From assembly GCF_041438865.1 (NCBI RefSeq), contig NZ_CP109450.1:2521001-2585000 (forward strand): a stretch of DNA of 64,000 nt, read 5' to 3'. The notes under the pieces are model-generated. The model was not told the origin of the DNA and did no database searches. It worked only from the letters and a program-made list of their open reading frames with translations. The translations under genes were made by a program, and so were the position numbers. The DNA is from Streptomyces sp. NBC_01471. GTDB lineage: Bacteria; Actinomycetota; Actinomycetes; Streptomycetales; Streptomycetaceae. Position 1 is the stretch's first letter. Every line of letters begins with the position of its first letter. Below, one piece after another: positions 51,494 through 60,916 of the stretch.

Positions 51494-52231
51494 TCAGCGG
51501 CTGGATGCCGCCATCGCCGCGCCCACGATGCCCGCGTTGTTCTCCAGCTGGGCGGGCACGATCTCGGCCCGGATCCCCTCGATCAGGTGCACGAACTTGT
51601 CGGCCTTGCGGCTCACGCCGCCGCCGATGATGAACAGCTCGGGCGAGAACAGCATCTCCACGTGCTCCAGGTACTTCTGCACCCGGTGCGCCCAGTGGTG
51701 CCAGCTCAGGTCCTCGTCCTCCTTGGCCTTCGTCGACGCACGCGTCTCCGCATCGTGGCCGTGCAGTTCGAGGTGGCCCAGTTCCGTGTTCGGGACCAGG
51801 CCGCCGTTGCGGAAGACCGCCGAACCGATACCCGTGCCGAAGGTGAGCAGGATGACCGTGCCCTTGCGGTCCCGGCCCGCTCCGAAGGTCATCTCCGCGA
51901 TGCCCGCGGCGTCGGCGTCGTTCAGCACGGTCACCGGGAGACCGAGTCTGCCGCCGATCAGCTTGGCCGCGTCGACGCCGACCCAGCTCTTGTCGACATT
52001 GGCCGCGGTACGGACCGTGCCGTCGGTGACCACGCCGGGGAAGGTGATCCCCACCGTCCCCGACCAGTCGAAGTTCCTGACGACGTCGGCGACCCCGTCC
52101 GCCACACCGTCGGGTGTGGCCGGATGCGGGGTCAGCACTTTGTGGCGCTCCTGCGCCAGGTCTCCGCGGTCCAGGTCAACGGGAGCGCCCTTGATCCCGG
52201 ATCCGCCGATGTCCACACCGAAGATCTGCAT
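51494..52231 (-). CDS. ppgK: Polyphosphate glucokinase
   Basis: 245-aa ROK-family kinase that phosphorylates glucose using polyphosphate or ATP. The phosphate loop at the N-terminus is [16 protein letters not shown]. The family's sugar-site segments are [25 protein letters not shown] and [34 protein letters not shown], characteristic of PpgK, follows. The zinc-binding Cys cluster of typical ROK proteins is absent, as usual for PpgK. It precedes nothing on its strand closely; ispH lies 98 bp upstream on the same strand. Confidence 0.96.
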   Translation of the reverse strand: MQIFGVDIGGSGIKGAPVDLDRGDLAQERHKVLTPHPATPDGVADGVADVVRNFDWSGTVGITFPGVVTDGTVRTAANVDKSWVGVDAAKLIGGRLGLPVTVLNDADAAGIAEMTFGAGRDRKGTVILLTFGTGIGSAVFRNGGLVPNTELGHLELHGHDAETRASTKAKEDEDLSWHHWAHRVQKYLEHVEMLFSPELFIIGGGVSRKADKFVHLIEGIRAEIVPAQLENNAGIVGAAMAASSR

Positions 52232-52329
52232 GACTCCACGTTACGGCGTGGAGCCCTCCGTCACTTGCCGGAGCGGCTTCCGGGGCGCGGGGGGCGTGAA
52301 AGCCCCCGGACGTCCCGGCCCCGCCGCGG

Positions 52330-53361
52330 CTACTTGCCCGACAGGTCCGCGGCCTCGGCGCGCAGGTCGCGGCGGAGCTCCTTGGGGAGCGAGAAGGTGA
52401 TCGACTCCTCGGCCGCCTTCACGATCTCCACGTCGCCGAAGCCCCGGGCGGCGAGCCACTCCAGTACGCCGTCGACCAGGATCTCCGGGACGGATGCGCC
52501 CGAGGTGACGCCGACCGTGGTGACGCCCTCCAGCCAGGCCTCGTCCAGCTCGTCCGCGAAGTCCACCAGGTGGGAGGCGCGGGCACCGGCGCCGAGGGCG
52601 ACCTCGACCAGCCGTACCGAGTTGGACGAGTTCTTGGAGCCGACGACGATGACCAGGTCGGCGTCCGCGCCCATCTGCTTCACCGCGGTCTGGCGGTTCT
52701 GCGTGGCGTAGCAGATGTCGTCGCTGGGCGGCGAGATCAGCTGCGGGAACTTCTCCTTGAGCGCGTCGACCGTCTCCATCGTCTCGTCCACGGAGAGCGT
52801 GGTCTGGGAGAGCCAGACGACCTTCGACTCGTCGCGCACGCTGACGTTGGCGACGTCCTCGGGGCCGTCGACCAGCGTGATGTGCTCGGGTGCCTCACCG
52901 CTCGTGCCGACGACCTCCTCGTGGCCCTCGTGGCCGATCAGCAGGATGTCGTAGTCGTCGTTCGCGAAGCGGACGGCTTCCTTGTGGACCTTCGTCACCA
53001 GGGGGCAGGTGGCGTCGATGGTGGCGAGGCTGCGCTGGGCGGCCTCGTCGTGGACGACGGGGGCGACACCGTGCGCGGAGAAGACGACGATGGAGCCCTC
53101 GGGCACTTCCTGCGTCTCGTCGACGAAGACGGCGCCCTTCTTCTCCAGCGTCTGCACGACGTACTTGTTGTGGACGATCTCCTTGCGGACGTAGACCGGC
53201 GCGCCGTACTGCTCAAGGGCCTTCTCGACGGCGATCACGGCGCGGTCCACACCCGCGCAGTACCCGCGCGGGGCGGCCAGCAGAACGCGGCGGGCGCCGC
53301 TGCCTCGCGCGGCGTCTCCGGTCGGGGTGGCGGCGGGTGACGGGCTGGGCGTAGCAGTCAT
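52330..53361 (-). CDS. ispH: 4-hydroxy-3-methylbut-2-enyl diphosphate reductase
   Basis: 343-aa [4Fe-4S] enzyme of the last step of the MEP isoprenoid pathway, giving IPP and DMAPP. The three cluster cysteines are in [22 protein letters not shown] and [11 protein letters not shown]. The catalytic-Glu segment is [11 protein letters not shown] and the diphosphate-binding [11 protein letters not shown] is present. The start is taken as the ATG at 53361 ([13 protein letters not shown]); an ATG 9 bp upstream is an alternative. About 25 extra disordered residues precede the core. Confidence 0.96.
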   Translation of the reverse strand: MTATPSPSPAATPTGDAARGSGARRVLLAAPRGYCAGVDRAVIAVEKALEQYGAPVYVRKEIVHNKYVVQTLEKKGAVFVDETQEVPEGSIVVFSAHGVAPVVHDEAAQRSLATIDATCPLVTKVHKEAVRFANDDYDILLIGHEGHEEVVGTSGEAPEHITLVDGPEDVANVSVRDESKVVWLSQTTLSVDETMETVDALKEKFPQLISPPSDDICYATQNRQTAVKQMGADADLVIVVGSKNSSNSVRLVEVALGAGARASHLVDFADELDEAWLEGVTTVGVTSGASVPEILVDGVLEWLAARGFGDVEIVKAAEESITFSLPKELRRDLRAEAADLSGK

Positions 53362-53423
53362 GCGGTCCATCGTAAGGCCGTGTCAGGAGGACCGGGATCC
53401 GCACTTGTGGGAAGACTGATGCC

Positions 53424-54794
53424 ATGACTTCTGACGAGACGGCCCCGGACAGTGGTGTGAAGGCGCCGGAACTGCACCGAAATCTCGGATTCCGGGATCT
53501 GGTGGTGTACGGACTGCTCTTCATTGCCCCGATGGCCCCGGTCGGCATCTTCGGCACCCTGGATGCCAAGTCGCACGGCGCGGTCGTGCTCGTCTACATC
53601 GCGGCGACGATCGCGATGGCCTTCACCGCGTTCAGTTACGCCCAGATGGTGCGGGTCGTCCCGCAGGCCGGTTCGGTCTTCGCGTACGCGCGCAAGGGGC
53701 TCGGCCAGGGGCCCGGGTTCATCGCCGGGTGGATGGCGATGCTCGACTATCTGCTGATCCCGGCCGTCGCGTACCTCTTCTCGGGGATCGCGATGAACTC
53801 GCTGGTGCCTTCTGTCTCGCGCTGGGTGTGGACCGCGATCGCCGTGGTGGTGACCACGGCGCTGAACCTGTGGGGCGTACGGGCGGCGGCCCGGGTCGGC
53901 TTCGCGGTGCTCACCCTGGAGATCGCGGTCCTGGCGGTGTTCGTGGTGGCCGCGATCGTGGTGCTCGTCCGGGACGGCGCGCAGCGCGGCTGGCTGACGC
54001 CGTTCACGGGCGACGGGGGGTTCTCGCTGACGGCGGTGCTCGGGGCGGTGTCCGTCGCGGTGCTGTCGTATCTGGGCTTCGACGCCATCGCCTCGTTCGC
54101 CGAGGAGGTCACCGGCGGGTCGGCGAAGGTCGCCCGGGCGGTGCTGTTCTGCCTGGTGCTCGCGGGTGTGCTCTTCATCGTGCAGTCGTATCTGGCGGCG
54201 GTCCTGGAGCCCATGTCGTCCGCCCAGCTGGCCGCGAAGCCCGTCGCCCAGGGCTCGGCCTTCTACGACACGGTGGACGCGTCGGTCGGCAGCTGGCTGC
54301 ACGACCTGGTCGCGGTGAGCAAGGCGATCGGCGCCGCCTTCGCCGCCTTGGCGGGCCAGGCGGCGGCGGGCCGGCTGCTCTTCGCGATGGGCCGCGACCG
54401 GCGGCTGCCGCATGTCCTGTCCAAGGTGGACGGCCCGTCCGGCGTGCCGCGGGTCGCGGTGCTGCTCGCGGCGGTGGTGACGCTGATCGCGGCGGTGTGG
54501 GCGGCGCGGCGCGACGACGGTCTGGACCGGCTGGTCTCGGTGGTCGACATCGGGGCGCTGACCGCGTTCCTGCTGCTGCACGCGTCGGTGGTGGGCTGGT
54601 TCGCGGTACGGAAGGCGGCGGGGCCGCCGGTCTGGTGGCGGCACGTGCTGGTGCCGGTGCTGGGCGCGGCGGTGACGATCGCGGTGATCGTGGAGGCGAC
54701 GAGCGCCGCCCAGTGGGTCGGGCTGATCTGGCTGGTGGCCGGTCTCGTGGTGTTCGGGGTGCAGCGGGGCCGCCGCGTCGAACGCGAGGTGTGA
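53424..54794 (+). CDS. APC-family amino acid/amine permease
   Basis: 456-aa transporter with about 12 hydrophobic segments. The N-terminal ELHRNLGFRDLVVYGLLFIA and the RKGLGQGPGFIAGWMAMLDY segment are typical of the APC superfamily, as is SYLGFDAIASFAEEVTGGSA in the helix 6 region. It probably imports an amino acid or polyamine; substrate unknown. Divergent from ispH; single-gene unit. The region 54795-54964 downstream shows only GC-rich sequence with TACGG repeats. Confidence 0.92.
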   Translation: MTSDETAPDSGVKAPELHRNLGFRDLVVYGLLFIAPMAPVGIFGTLDAKSHGAVVLVYIAATIAMAFTAFSYAQMVRVVPQAGSVFAYARKGLGQGPGFIAGWMAMLDYLLIPAVAYLFSGIAMNSLVPSVSRWVWTAIAVVVTTALNLWGVRAAARVGFAVLTLEIAVLAVFVVAAIVVLVRDGAQRGWLTPFTGDGGFSLTAVLGAVSVAVLSYLGFDAIASFAEEVTGGSAKVARAVLFCLVLAGVLFIVQSYLAAVLEPMSSAQLAAKPVAQGSAFYDTVDASVGSWLHDLVAVSKAIGAAFAALAGQAAAGRLLFAMGRDRRLPHVLSKVDGPSGVPRVAVLLAAVVTLIAAVWAARRDDGLDRLVSVVDIGALTAFLLLHASVVGWFAVRKAAGPPVWWRHVLVPVLGAAVTIAVIVEATSAAQWVGLIWLVAGLVVFGVQRGRRVEREV

Positions 54795-54964
54795 AGTGGT
54801 GCGGGGTGTGCCGCGTGAGGCGTGCCGAGCGTGAAGTGTGACGGTCGACCGTCGGGCAGGGGTACGCGGGTCAGCAGCCGTACGGGGCGGCTCCGTACGG
54901 CGCCTCCCCGTACGGAGCCGCGCGGGGCGGGCGGGCTGTCAGTGGCACCGCTTAACCTGCGTAC

Positions 54965-56236
54965 ATGGCTCTGAATACGAGTGCGGACGCGCCGCTGCCC
55001 GTCGGCGAGGTGTCCCGGCTCATCGGGGGGTGGATCGACCGGCTCGGCGCGGTGTGGGTCGAGGGGCAGATCACCCAGCTCTCGCGCCGGCCGGGGGCCG
55101 GGGTGGTGTTCCTGACGCTGCGCGACCCCTCGTACGACATCTCGGTGTCCGTGACGTGCTTCCGCCAGGTCTTCGACGCGGTCGCCGATGTGGTGTCGGA
55201 GGGTGCGCGGGTCGTGGTCCACGCGAAGCCGGAGTGGTACGCACCACGGGGCCAGCTGTCGCTGCGGGCGGTGGAGATCAAACCGGTGGGAATCGGTGAA
55301 CTGCTCGCCCGGCTGGAGCAGTTGAAGCGGACACTGGCCGCCGAGGGGCTCTTCGCCCTGGACCGCAAGAGGCCCGTTCCGTTCCTGCCGCAGCTGATCG
55401 GCCTGGTCACCGGCCGCGCGAGCGCGGCGGAGCGGGACGTCCTGGAGAACGCGCGGCGGCGCTGGCCCGCCGTCCGGTTCGAGGTGCGCAATGTGGCGGT
55501 GCAGGGGGTGCGCGCGGTGTCCCAGGTGGTCGACGCCGTGCAGGAGCTGGACCGGCTCCCCGAGGTGGACGTGATCATCGTGGCGCGGGGCGGGGGCAGC
55601 GTGGAGGACCTGCTCCCCTTCTCGGACGAGCAGCTGATCCGGGCAGTGGCCGCGTGCGGTACGCCGGTGGTGTCGGCGATCGGCCACGAGCCGGACTCAC
55701 CCCTGCTCGACCTGGTGGCCGATGTCCGGGCGTCCACACCGACGGACGCGGCGAAGAAGGCCGTACCGGACGTCGGGGAGGAGCTGGAGCGCGTACGGCA
55801 GCTGCGGGACCGCTCCCTGCGGACCGTGCAGGGGCTGCTCGACCGGGAGCAGCGCGGGCTGGCCGCCGCGCTCGCCAGGCCGTCCATGGAGCGGCCACAG
55901 CGGATGGTCGAGGAGCGCGAGGAAGTCGTCGACGCCCTCGTGGAGCGCAGCCGGCGGACGCTGCGGCATCTGCTGGACCGCGCGGACTCGGAGCTCTCCC
56001 ACACCCGCGCCCGCGTCGTCGCGCTCTCCCCGGCGGCGACGCTGGAACGGGGATACGCGGTGCTCCAGCGGGAGACCGGCGCGGTGGTGCGCGCCCCCGG
56101 CGAGGTCGCGGACGGCGAGCCGCTGCGGGCGAGGGTCGCGGGCGGCGAGCTGGGCGTGACGGTGGCCCCGCAGCCCCGCGGGCCCCGGGAGCCCGGAGAA
56201 CCCGGGGAGCCGGACGGGCCAGAGGAGCCCCACTAG
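54965..56236 (+). CDS. xseA: Exodeoxyribonuclease VII large subunit
   Basis: 423-aa catalytic subunit of exonuclease VII, which degrades single-stranded DNA. An N-terminal OB-fold is at about 13-115 ([20 protein letters not shown]). The catalytic core has [60 protein letters not shown] and TPTDAAK. A long coiled-coil region and the short strand [18 protein letters not shown] follow. Asp replaces Thr in the usual GHETDxxLxD motif ([10 protein letters not shown] has Pro). The C-terminus is a Pro/Gly/Glu tail. xseB follows after an octamer repeat. Confidence 0.95.
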   Translation: MALNTSADAPLPVGEVSRLIGGWIDRLGAVWVEGQITQLSRRPGAGVVFLTLRDPSYDISVSVTCFRQVFDAVADVVSEGARVVVHAKPEWYAPRGQLSLRAVEIKPVGIGELLARLEQLKRTLAAEGLFALDRKRPVPFLPQLIGLVTGRASAAERDVLENARRRWPAVRFEVRNVAVQGVRAVSQVVDAVQELDRLPEVDVIIVARGGGSVEDLLPFSDEQLIRAVAACGTPVVSAIGHEPDSPLLDLVADVRASTPTDAAKKAVPDVGEELERVRQLRDRSLRTVQGLLDREQRGLAAALARPSMERPQRMVEEREEVVDALVERSRRTLRHLLDRADSELSHTRARVVALSPAATLERGYAVLQRETGAVVRAPGEVADGEPLRARVAGGELGVTVAPQPRGPREPGEPGEPDGPEEPH

Positions 56237-56270
56237 CACCAGGAGCTCCAGCAACTCCGGTAGTTCCCGG

Positions 56271-56332
56271 AGCTCAGTAGCTCGGCAGCTCAGTAGCTCG
56301 GCAGCTCAGTAGCTCAGTAGCTCAGTAGCTCC
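56271..56332. repeat. Octamer tandem repeat between xseA and xseB
   Basis: Seven full copies and a partial copy of AGCTCAGT/AGCTCGGC in the order A-B-A-B-A-A-A. Each unit starts with palindromic AGCT. It lies in the 137-bp gap between xseA and xseB, a simple-sequence repeat that could vary in copy number. Confidence 0.9.
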
Positions 56333-56373
56333 AGGATTGAAGTTTCACGGTGGATGAGATCAGGGTGGATGAG

Positions 56374-56601
56374 ATGGCAGAGGCGAAGACGGATGGAACG
56401 GCCCTCGGGTACGAGCAGGCGCGCGACGAGCTGATCGACGTCGTGCGGCGGCTGGAGACCGGGGGGACGACCCTGGAGGAGTCCCTGGCGCTGTGGGAGC
56501 GTGGGGAGGAGCTGGCCAAGGTGTGCCGCGGCTGGCTGGAGGGCGCGCGGGCCCGGCTGGACGCGGCGCTGGCGGAAGGTACGGAACCGGGCGAGGAGTG
56601 A
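56374..56601 (+). CDS. xseB: Exodeoxyribonuclease VII small subunit
   Basis: 75-aa helical partner of Xse[21 protein letters not shown] and [20 protein letters not shown] match the family nearly end to end. The start at 56374 ([10 protein letters not shown]) is preceded by AGGGTGGA; an in-frame GTG at 56350 arises from a local duplication of GTGGATGAGAT and lacks a Shine-Dalgarno sequence. Separated from xseA by the octamer repeat. Confidence 0.93.
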   Translation: MAEAKTDGTALGYEQARDELIDVVRRLETGGTTLEESLALWERGEELAKVCRGWLEGARARLDAALAEGTEPGEE

Positions 56602-56820
56602 GAGCGCCCGGCGCGATCCGTACGAACGACAGGCCCTGTTCGGCCTTGGTCCCGCCCTGACCCCCGAGCCCTGTCACCGAGGCGGTGGCGGTCGCGGCCC
56701 CCGTCGGCCCGCACCCTGTGAGGCCGATCACGTCCCTGCGGATTTAGTTGAAACTTAATACATCTTCGCCGTACAGTCGGAGCATCCCTTGATCCACCGC
56801 ATGTCCGGAAGGTACGAAAG

Positions 56821-57411
56821 ATGTCGCTCGTTCTCGACCCCGCCGCCCAGGACCTCCTCTTCCGCGAGGCCCGCACCGCGAACACCTTCACCGACGAGCC
56901 GGTGACCGAGGAGCAGGTTCAGGCGATCTACGACCTGGTCAAGTACGGTCCGACCGCCTTCAACCAGTCGCCGCTGCGCATCACCCTGGTCCGCTCCCCC
57001 GAGGCCCGTGAGCGCCTGGTGCAGCACATGGCCGAGGGCAACCGCCCGAAGACCGCCGCCGCCCCGCTGGTCGCGATCCTCTCCGCGGACAACGAGTTCC
57101 ACGAGGAGCTCCCGCAGCTGTTCCCGCACTTCCCGCAGGCCAAGGACGCGTTCTTCTCCGAGCGCCCGGCCCGCGAGCAGGCCGCCCTCCTCAACGGCAC
57201 CCTCCAGGCCGGTTACTTCATCGTCGGCGTGCGCGCCGCCGGCCTGGCCGCGGGCCCGATGACGGGCTTCGACTTCGCCGGTGTCCAGAAGGAGTTCCTG
57301 GACGACGACCACACCCCGCTGATGATCGTCAACATCGGCAAGCCGGGCGAGGACGCCTGGTTCCCGCGCTCCCCGCGCCTCTCGCTCGACGAGGTCATCA
57401 CCACCGTCTGA
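56821..57411 (+). CDS. Nitroreductase-family, malonic semialdehyde reductase-like (RutE/HadB)
   Basis: 196-aa flavin (FMN) reductase. FREARTANTFTDEPVTEEQV at the N-terminus, YGPTAFNQSPLRITLVRSPE around the FMN site and AAGLAAGPMTGFD are typical of the RutE/HadB branch, which reduces malonic semialdehyde to 3-hydroxypropionate. No other rut genes are near, so the physiological substrate is uncertain. An AAGGTACGAAAG site precedes the ATG. Followed by a strong terminator. Confidence 0.88.
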   Translation: MSLVLDPAAQDLLFREARTANTFTDEPVTEEQVQAIYDLVKYGPTAFNQSPLRITLVRSPEARERLVQHMAEGNRPKTAAAPLVAILSADNEFHEELPQLFPHFPQAKDAFFSERPAREQAALLNGTLQAGYFIVGVRAAGLAAGPMTGFDFAGVQKEFLDDDHTPLMIVNIGKPGEDAWFPRSPRLSLDEVITTV

Positions 57412-57456
57412 GCCGCGCTCGCTCACGGCACGCACGGCACGCACGGCGCAGGAAGA

Positions 57457-57485
57457 GGCCGCCGCACCCCTGGGGTGCGGCGGCC
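57457..57485 (+). terminator. Rho-independent terminator after the nitroreductase gene
   Basis: 12-bp stem GGCCGCCGCACC / GGTGCGGCGGCC followed directly by TTTTCC, 46 bases after the stop codon. It may also serve the convergent DUF4245 gene. Confidence 0.9.
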
Positions 57486-57540
57486 TTTTCCTGCCGTCCG
57501 GCCGTCCCGCCCCGTGAGCGAGCGGCCGACGGCATCGGAT

Positions 57541-58098
57541 CTACTTCGCGGAACTCGCGGAACTCGCGGAACTCTCCGGCTTCTCGGCCTTCAGTGCTGC
57601 CGCCATCTGTGCCAGCTGTCCGTACGGCGCCGTCCCCGTCACCGCCGTCGTCGAGCCGTGTTCACGGCGTACGAGCGCGTTGTACTTGGAGCCCTTCCAG
57701 CGCTGCCAGGTCTCGCCGCCCACCTGCTGCGTCTGCGAGGTCTTCGACGCGTCCTTGCTCACCGTCGCGACGAACCTGTCCGAGGGCCCGGTGCCCTGCT
57801 CCACCGCGACGTACTGCTCCTCCGGGTCCAGGAACCCCAGGTGCCACGCATGGCCGCTGCCCTGGGCGTACGAGACCGAGGTCGCCTTCCACCCCTTCGG
57901 GAGCCCGACCGGCGCCTGCACCGGATACGGCGCCGCGCGCTGCGCCGTGAGCTGTTCCACGCGGTAGTCGACCGTCTTCACCGGCTCCGAAGTGCCACCG
58001 TGCGGAACGAACACGTAGATGACGGCGACGGCGGCCAGGATGACCACCATCGACTGGATCATTCCGCGCACTGTCTGCTTGCTTCGCGTACCTGCCAC
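57541..58098 (-). CDS. DUF4245 membrane-anchored protein
   Basis: 185 aa. One N-terminal membrane helix (MIQSMVVILAAVAVIYVFV) and then an external DUF4245 domain (VDYRVEQLTAQRAAPYPVQA, LPKGWKATSVSYAQG, WHLGFLDPEEQYVAVEQ). Ser/Ala-rich tail made of repeats (ESSASSASSAK). The actinobacterial family has no known function; it is conserved next to glpX, from which it diverges here. Confidence 0.88.
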   Translation of the reverse strand: MAGTRSKQTVRGMIQSMVVILAAVAVIYVFVPHGGTSEPVKTVDYRVEQLTAQRAAPYPVQAPVGLPKGWKATSVSYAQGSGHAWHLGFLDPEEQYVAVEQGTGPSDRFVATVSKDASKTSQTQQVGGETWQRWKGSKYNALVRREHGSTTAVTGTAPYGQLAQMAAALKAEKPESSASSASSAK

Positions 58099-58224
58099 GG
58101 ACCCATGGTCTCAGGTGGCCGTGCTGCTCATGCGTCGGCCCCGGTGCTCATTTTATCGACCGGACGATAGAATCGAACGAACCCTCTACATACGGCCGTC
58201 GTCGTATCAGAAAGGTGCGTGCCG

Positions 58225-59256
58225 ATGACCGAGCATCATCTCCCTTCCCAGCTGGAGGTCTCCCCGGAGGCCCCCGACCGCAACCTCGCCCTGGAGCTCG
58301 TCCGGGTCACCGAGGCCGCCGCCATGGCCGCCGGCCGTTGGGTCGGGCGCGGTGACAAGATCGGCGCGGACGGTGCCGCGGTCAACGCGATGCGCACGCT
58401 CGTCTCCACCGTCTCGATGAACGGCGTCGTCGTCATCGGCGAGGGCGAGAAGGACGAAGCCCCGATGCTCTTCAACGGGGAGCACATCGGCGACGGCACC
58501 GGCCCGGAGGTCGACATCGCCGTCGACCCGATCGACGGCACCACGCTCAACGCCAAGGGCATGCCGAACGCCATCGCCGTGCTGGCCGCCGCCGACCGCG
58601 GCTCCATGTTCGACCCGTCCGCGGTCTTCTACATGGACAAACTGGTCACCGGCCCCGAGGCCGCCGACTTCGTCGACATCAACGCCCCCGTCTCGGTCAA
58701 CATCCGCCGGGTCGCCAAGGCGAAGCACTCCTCGCCCGAGGACGTGACGGTGGTCATCCTCGACCGCCCCCGCCACGAGGGCATCGTCAAGGAGATCCGG
58801 GAGACCGGCGCCCGGATCAAGTTCATCTCGGACGGCGACGTCGCCGGCTCGATCATGGCCGTACGGGAAGGGACCGGCGTCGACCTGCTGATGGGCATCG
58901 GCGGTACGCCCGAGGGCATCATCAGCGCCTGCGCGATCAAGTGCCTCGGCGGCACGATCCAGGGCAAGCTGTGGCCCAAGGACGACGCCGAGCGGCAGCG
59001 CGCCATCGACGCGGGCCACGACCTGGACCGGGTGCTCTCCACGACCGACCTGGTCAGCGGCGACAACGTGTTCTTCGTGGCCACCGGCATCACCGACGGC
59101 GAACTGCTGCGCGGGGTGCGCTACCGGGCCGAGACCGCGACGACCCAGTCGCTGGTCATGCGCTCCAAGTCGGGCACGATCCGTCAGATCGACTCGACGC
59201 ACCGGCTGTCGAAGCTGCGCGCGTACAGCACGGTGGACTTCGACCGGGCCAAGTAG
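58225..59256 (+). CDS. glpX: Class II fructose-1,6-bisphosphatase
   Basis: 343-aa metal-dependent phosphatase of gluconeogenesis. [20 protein letters not shown] at the N-terminus, metal/phosphate-site segments [16 protein letters not shown] and [13 protein letters not shown], and [20 protein letters not shown] are GlpX hallmarks. The ATG at 58225 fits the AGAAAGG site better than the GTG two codons upstream. Single gene with a strong terminator after it. Confidence 0.96.
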   Translation: MTEHHLPSQLEVSPEAPDRNLALELVRVTEAAAMAAGRWVGRGDKIGADGAAVNAMRTLVSTVSMNGVVVIGEGEKDEAPMLFNGEHIGDGTGPEVDIAVDPIDGTTLNAKGMPNAIAVLAAADRGSMFDPSAVFYMDKLVTGPEAADFVDINAPVSVNIRRVAKAKHSSPEDVTVVILDRPRHEGIVKEIRETGARIKFISDGDVAGSIMAVREGTGVDLLMGIGGTPEGIISACAIKCLGGTIQGKLWPKDDAERQRAIDAGHDLDRVLSTTDLVSGDNVFFVATGITDGELLRGVRYRAETATTQSLVMRSKSGTIRQIDSTHRLSKLRAYSTVDFDRAK

Positions 59257-59298
59257 GACCGGCCGGATCCACCACTGGATCCGCGAGAACACCAAGCA

Positions 59299-59339
59299 GG
59301 AAGGGGCGCCCCCCGTGTGCGGCTGGGGGCGCCCCTTCC
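59299..59339. terminator. Terminator between glpX and the WhiB gene
   Basis: Perfect 15-bp stem (GGAAGGGGCGCCCCC and complement) with an 11-nt loop between convergent genes; it can serve both. Confidence 0.85.
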
Positions 59340-59441
59340 GTGTGCCTGTGTGTACGCGATGCCCGTGCACGCGATCCCCGCGCGACTGGCGCGTACCCGA
59401 CCGCGTACGTACGCGGCGCTCCGGGCGGCCCCGGCGCGCCG

Positions 59442-59810
59442 TCAGCCCGCCTGTGCCATCGGGTCCTGGACCGTGCTCCTGAGTTCCACTTCGCGCCGCC
59501 TGCGCCGGGCGAGGACCACCCTGCGCTCGGCCGCCGTCAGCCCGCCCCAGACTCCGTACGGCTCGGGCTGCACCAGCGCGTGCTCACGGCACTCCACGAG
59601 CACCGGACAGCGGGCGCAGACCCGCTTCGCCGCCTCTTCGCGGGCCAGCCTGGCGGCGGTCGGTTCCTTGGACGGCGCGAAGAAGAGCCCCGCCTCGTCC
59701 CGGCGGCACACCGCCTCCGAATGCCAGGGTCCTGCCTGATCCTCCCGTGCCGGAGCGCGCTGCGGTGGCACGGCAGCGACCTGCAAGGACTGATGCGGCG
59801 GATGCAGCAC
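59442..59810 (-). CDS. WhiB-family iron-sulfur regulator (WblI-like)
   Basis: 122-aa WhiB-like transcription factor. The four [4Fe-4S] ligands are Cys35, Cys65, Cys68 and Cys74 (C-x29-C-x2-C-x5-C). The GVWGG turn is at 86-90, followed by the basic DNA-contact stretch RRVVLARRRRREVE. Its place between glpX and a DUF1707 gene matches my memory of the wblI locus in S. coelicolor, but I leave the symbol open. WhiB proteins bind the principal sigma factor and act in development or redox response. Confidence 0.92.
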   Translation of the reverse strand: MLHPPHQSLQVAAVPPQRAPAREDQAGPWHSEAVCRRDEAGLFFAPSKEPTAARLAREEAAKRVCARCPVLVECREHALVQPEPYGVWGGLTAAERRVVLARRRRREVELRSTVQDPMAQAG

Positions 59811-60008
59811 GGTCTACTCCTGACGACGGCTTCGCGAGCGAGAGACGATGCTCCAGTCCCTACCCGCTGTGCGCACGCCTATGCACTGAGTTCCGGCCAG
59901 CGCGAGCCCACAGATCGGGCCCCACCCGGAGCCCGCCCGCGCAGAGCCGGCCCGCCAGAGCCGTCCCCGTCCAAGGACCCGCCCCTCCGGTCCTCGCGGG
60001 CCCGCCGT

Positions 60009-60677
60009 CTACCCGAGGTGCTTGCGCAGCTTCTTGTCGACCATGGTGCGCAGGTCCGCCACCAGCTTGCCCCGCTTGGGCTTGGCCTCGATGTTGCCGA
60101 AGACCGAGTACCCGTTCACCACCACGACCGGCGCCTCCGGGTTCTCCGATTCGAGCGTGTCCACCTCGAAGTTTCCGAAGATGCCGGTGCCGCTGCCGCG
60201 CAGCGTGACGTTCTCCGGGACCCTGACCTCGACGTTGCCGAGGATCGCCGTGGCATTGATGACGGTCAGCCGCTGCTCGAACAGCGCCTCGGTGAGGTCG
60301 ATCTCGACATTGCCGAAGAGCGAGAAGGCGTTCGTCCTGCGGCCGATGCGCCAACGGCCCTTCCGGGTCGAGCTGGAGAAGACCGCGACCAGGTTCTCCG
60401 CGGTGACCGGGGCGTCCGGGTCGTCGGCTACGGCATACGCGGCGGCGCCGGGGCCGGAACGGCCGGCGGTGGCGGCGGGCAGGTCCTGCACCAGCGGCTC
60501 CAGCTCGGCGAGGGTCTTCGCGCGGTAGACCGACTCGATGCGCTCGGAGTGCTCCTCGGCGTCGAGGCGCCCCTCGGCCAAGGCGTCCCTGAGGATGTCT
60601 GCGATCCGGTCGCGGTCGGCGTCGGACGCGCGGATGCCGACGGGCCGCGGCTGCTGGGGGTGCTTTTCGAGGTCCAC
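60009..60677 (-). CDS. DUF1707 protein with LiaF-like C-terminal domain
   Basis: 222 aa. The DUF1707 domain is at the N-terminus (VGIRASDADRDRIADILRDA, then GRLDAEEHSERIESVYRAKT). A beta-helix-like cell-wall-active-antibiotic-response domain fills the C-terminal 120 residues (WRIGRRTNAFSLFGNVEIDL, ATAILGNVEVRVPENV, GIFGNFEVDTLESENPEAPV). No membrane helix is present. Perhaps a cell-envelope stress accessory. Divergent from the fumarase gene. Confidence 0.88.
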   Translation of the reverse strand: MDLEKHPQQPRPVGIRASDADRDRIADILRDALAEGRLDAEEHSERIESVYRAKTLAELEPLVQDLPAATAGRSGPGAAAYAVADDPDAPVTAENLVAVFSSSTRKGRWRIGRRTNAFSLFGNVEIDLTEALFEQRLTVINATAILGNVEVRVPENVTLRGSGTGIFGNFEVDTLESENPEAPVVVVNGYSVFGNIEAKPKRGKLVADLRTMVDKKLRKHLG

Positions 60678-60916
60678 CGGCCCAGCGTACCCAAACGCGA
60701 TAGATCGCGACTAGGCCCTGTCCGGGTGCAACGGCAGCCCGACTCCGCACCGGCCGCACCCCCCAGGCCCGCGCGGCTCTGCGCGAGAGCCGGGTACGGG
60801 CCGCTCGCGGGAGGTGAGTCCTACCTCACCACCGCGGGCCCCTCCCGTGGTTCTACGCTGGTGAATGCTGTGCCGATGGAGGCCAGCCCGCGTCTGCCGA
60901 GTGAGGAATGGCCGTC

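Noticed and set aside
56271..56332. Possible CRISPR-like or mobile repeat
   Set aside because: Units are directly adjacent octamers without spacers; a simple tandem repeat.
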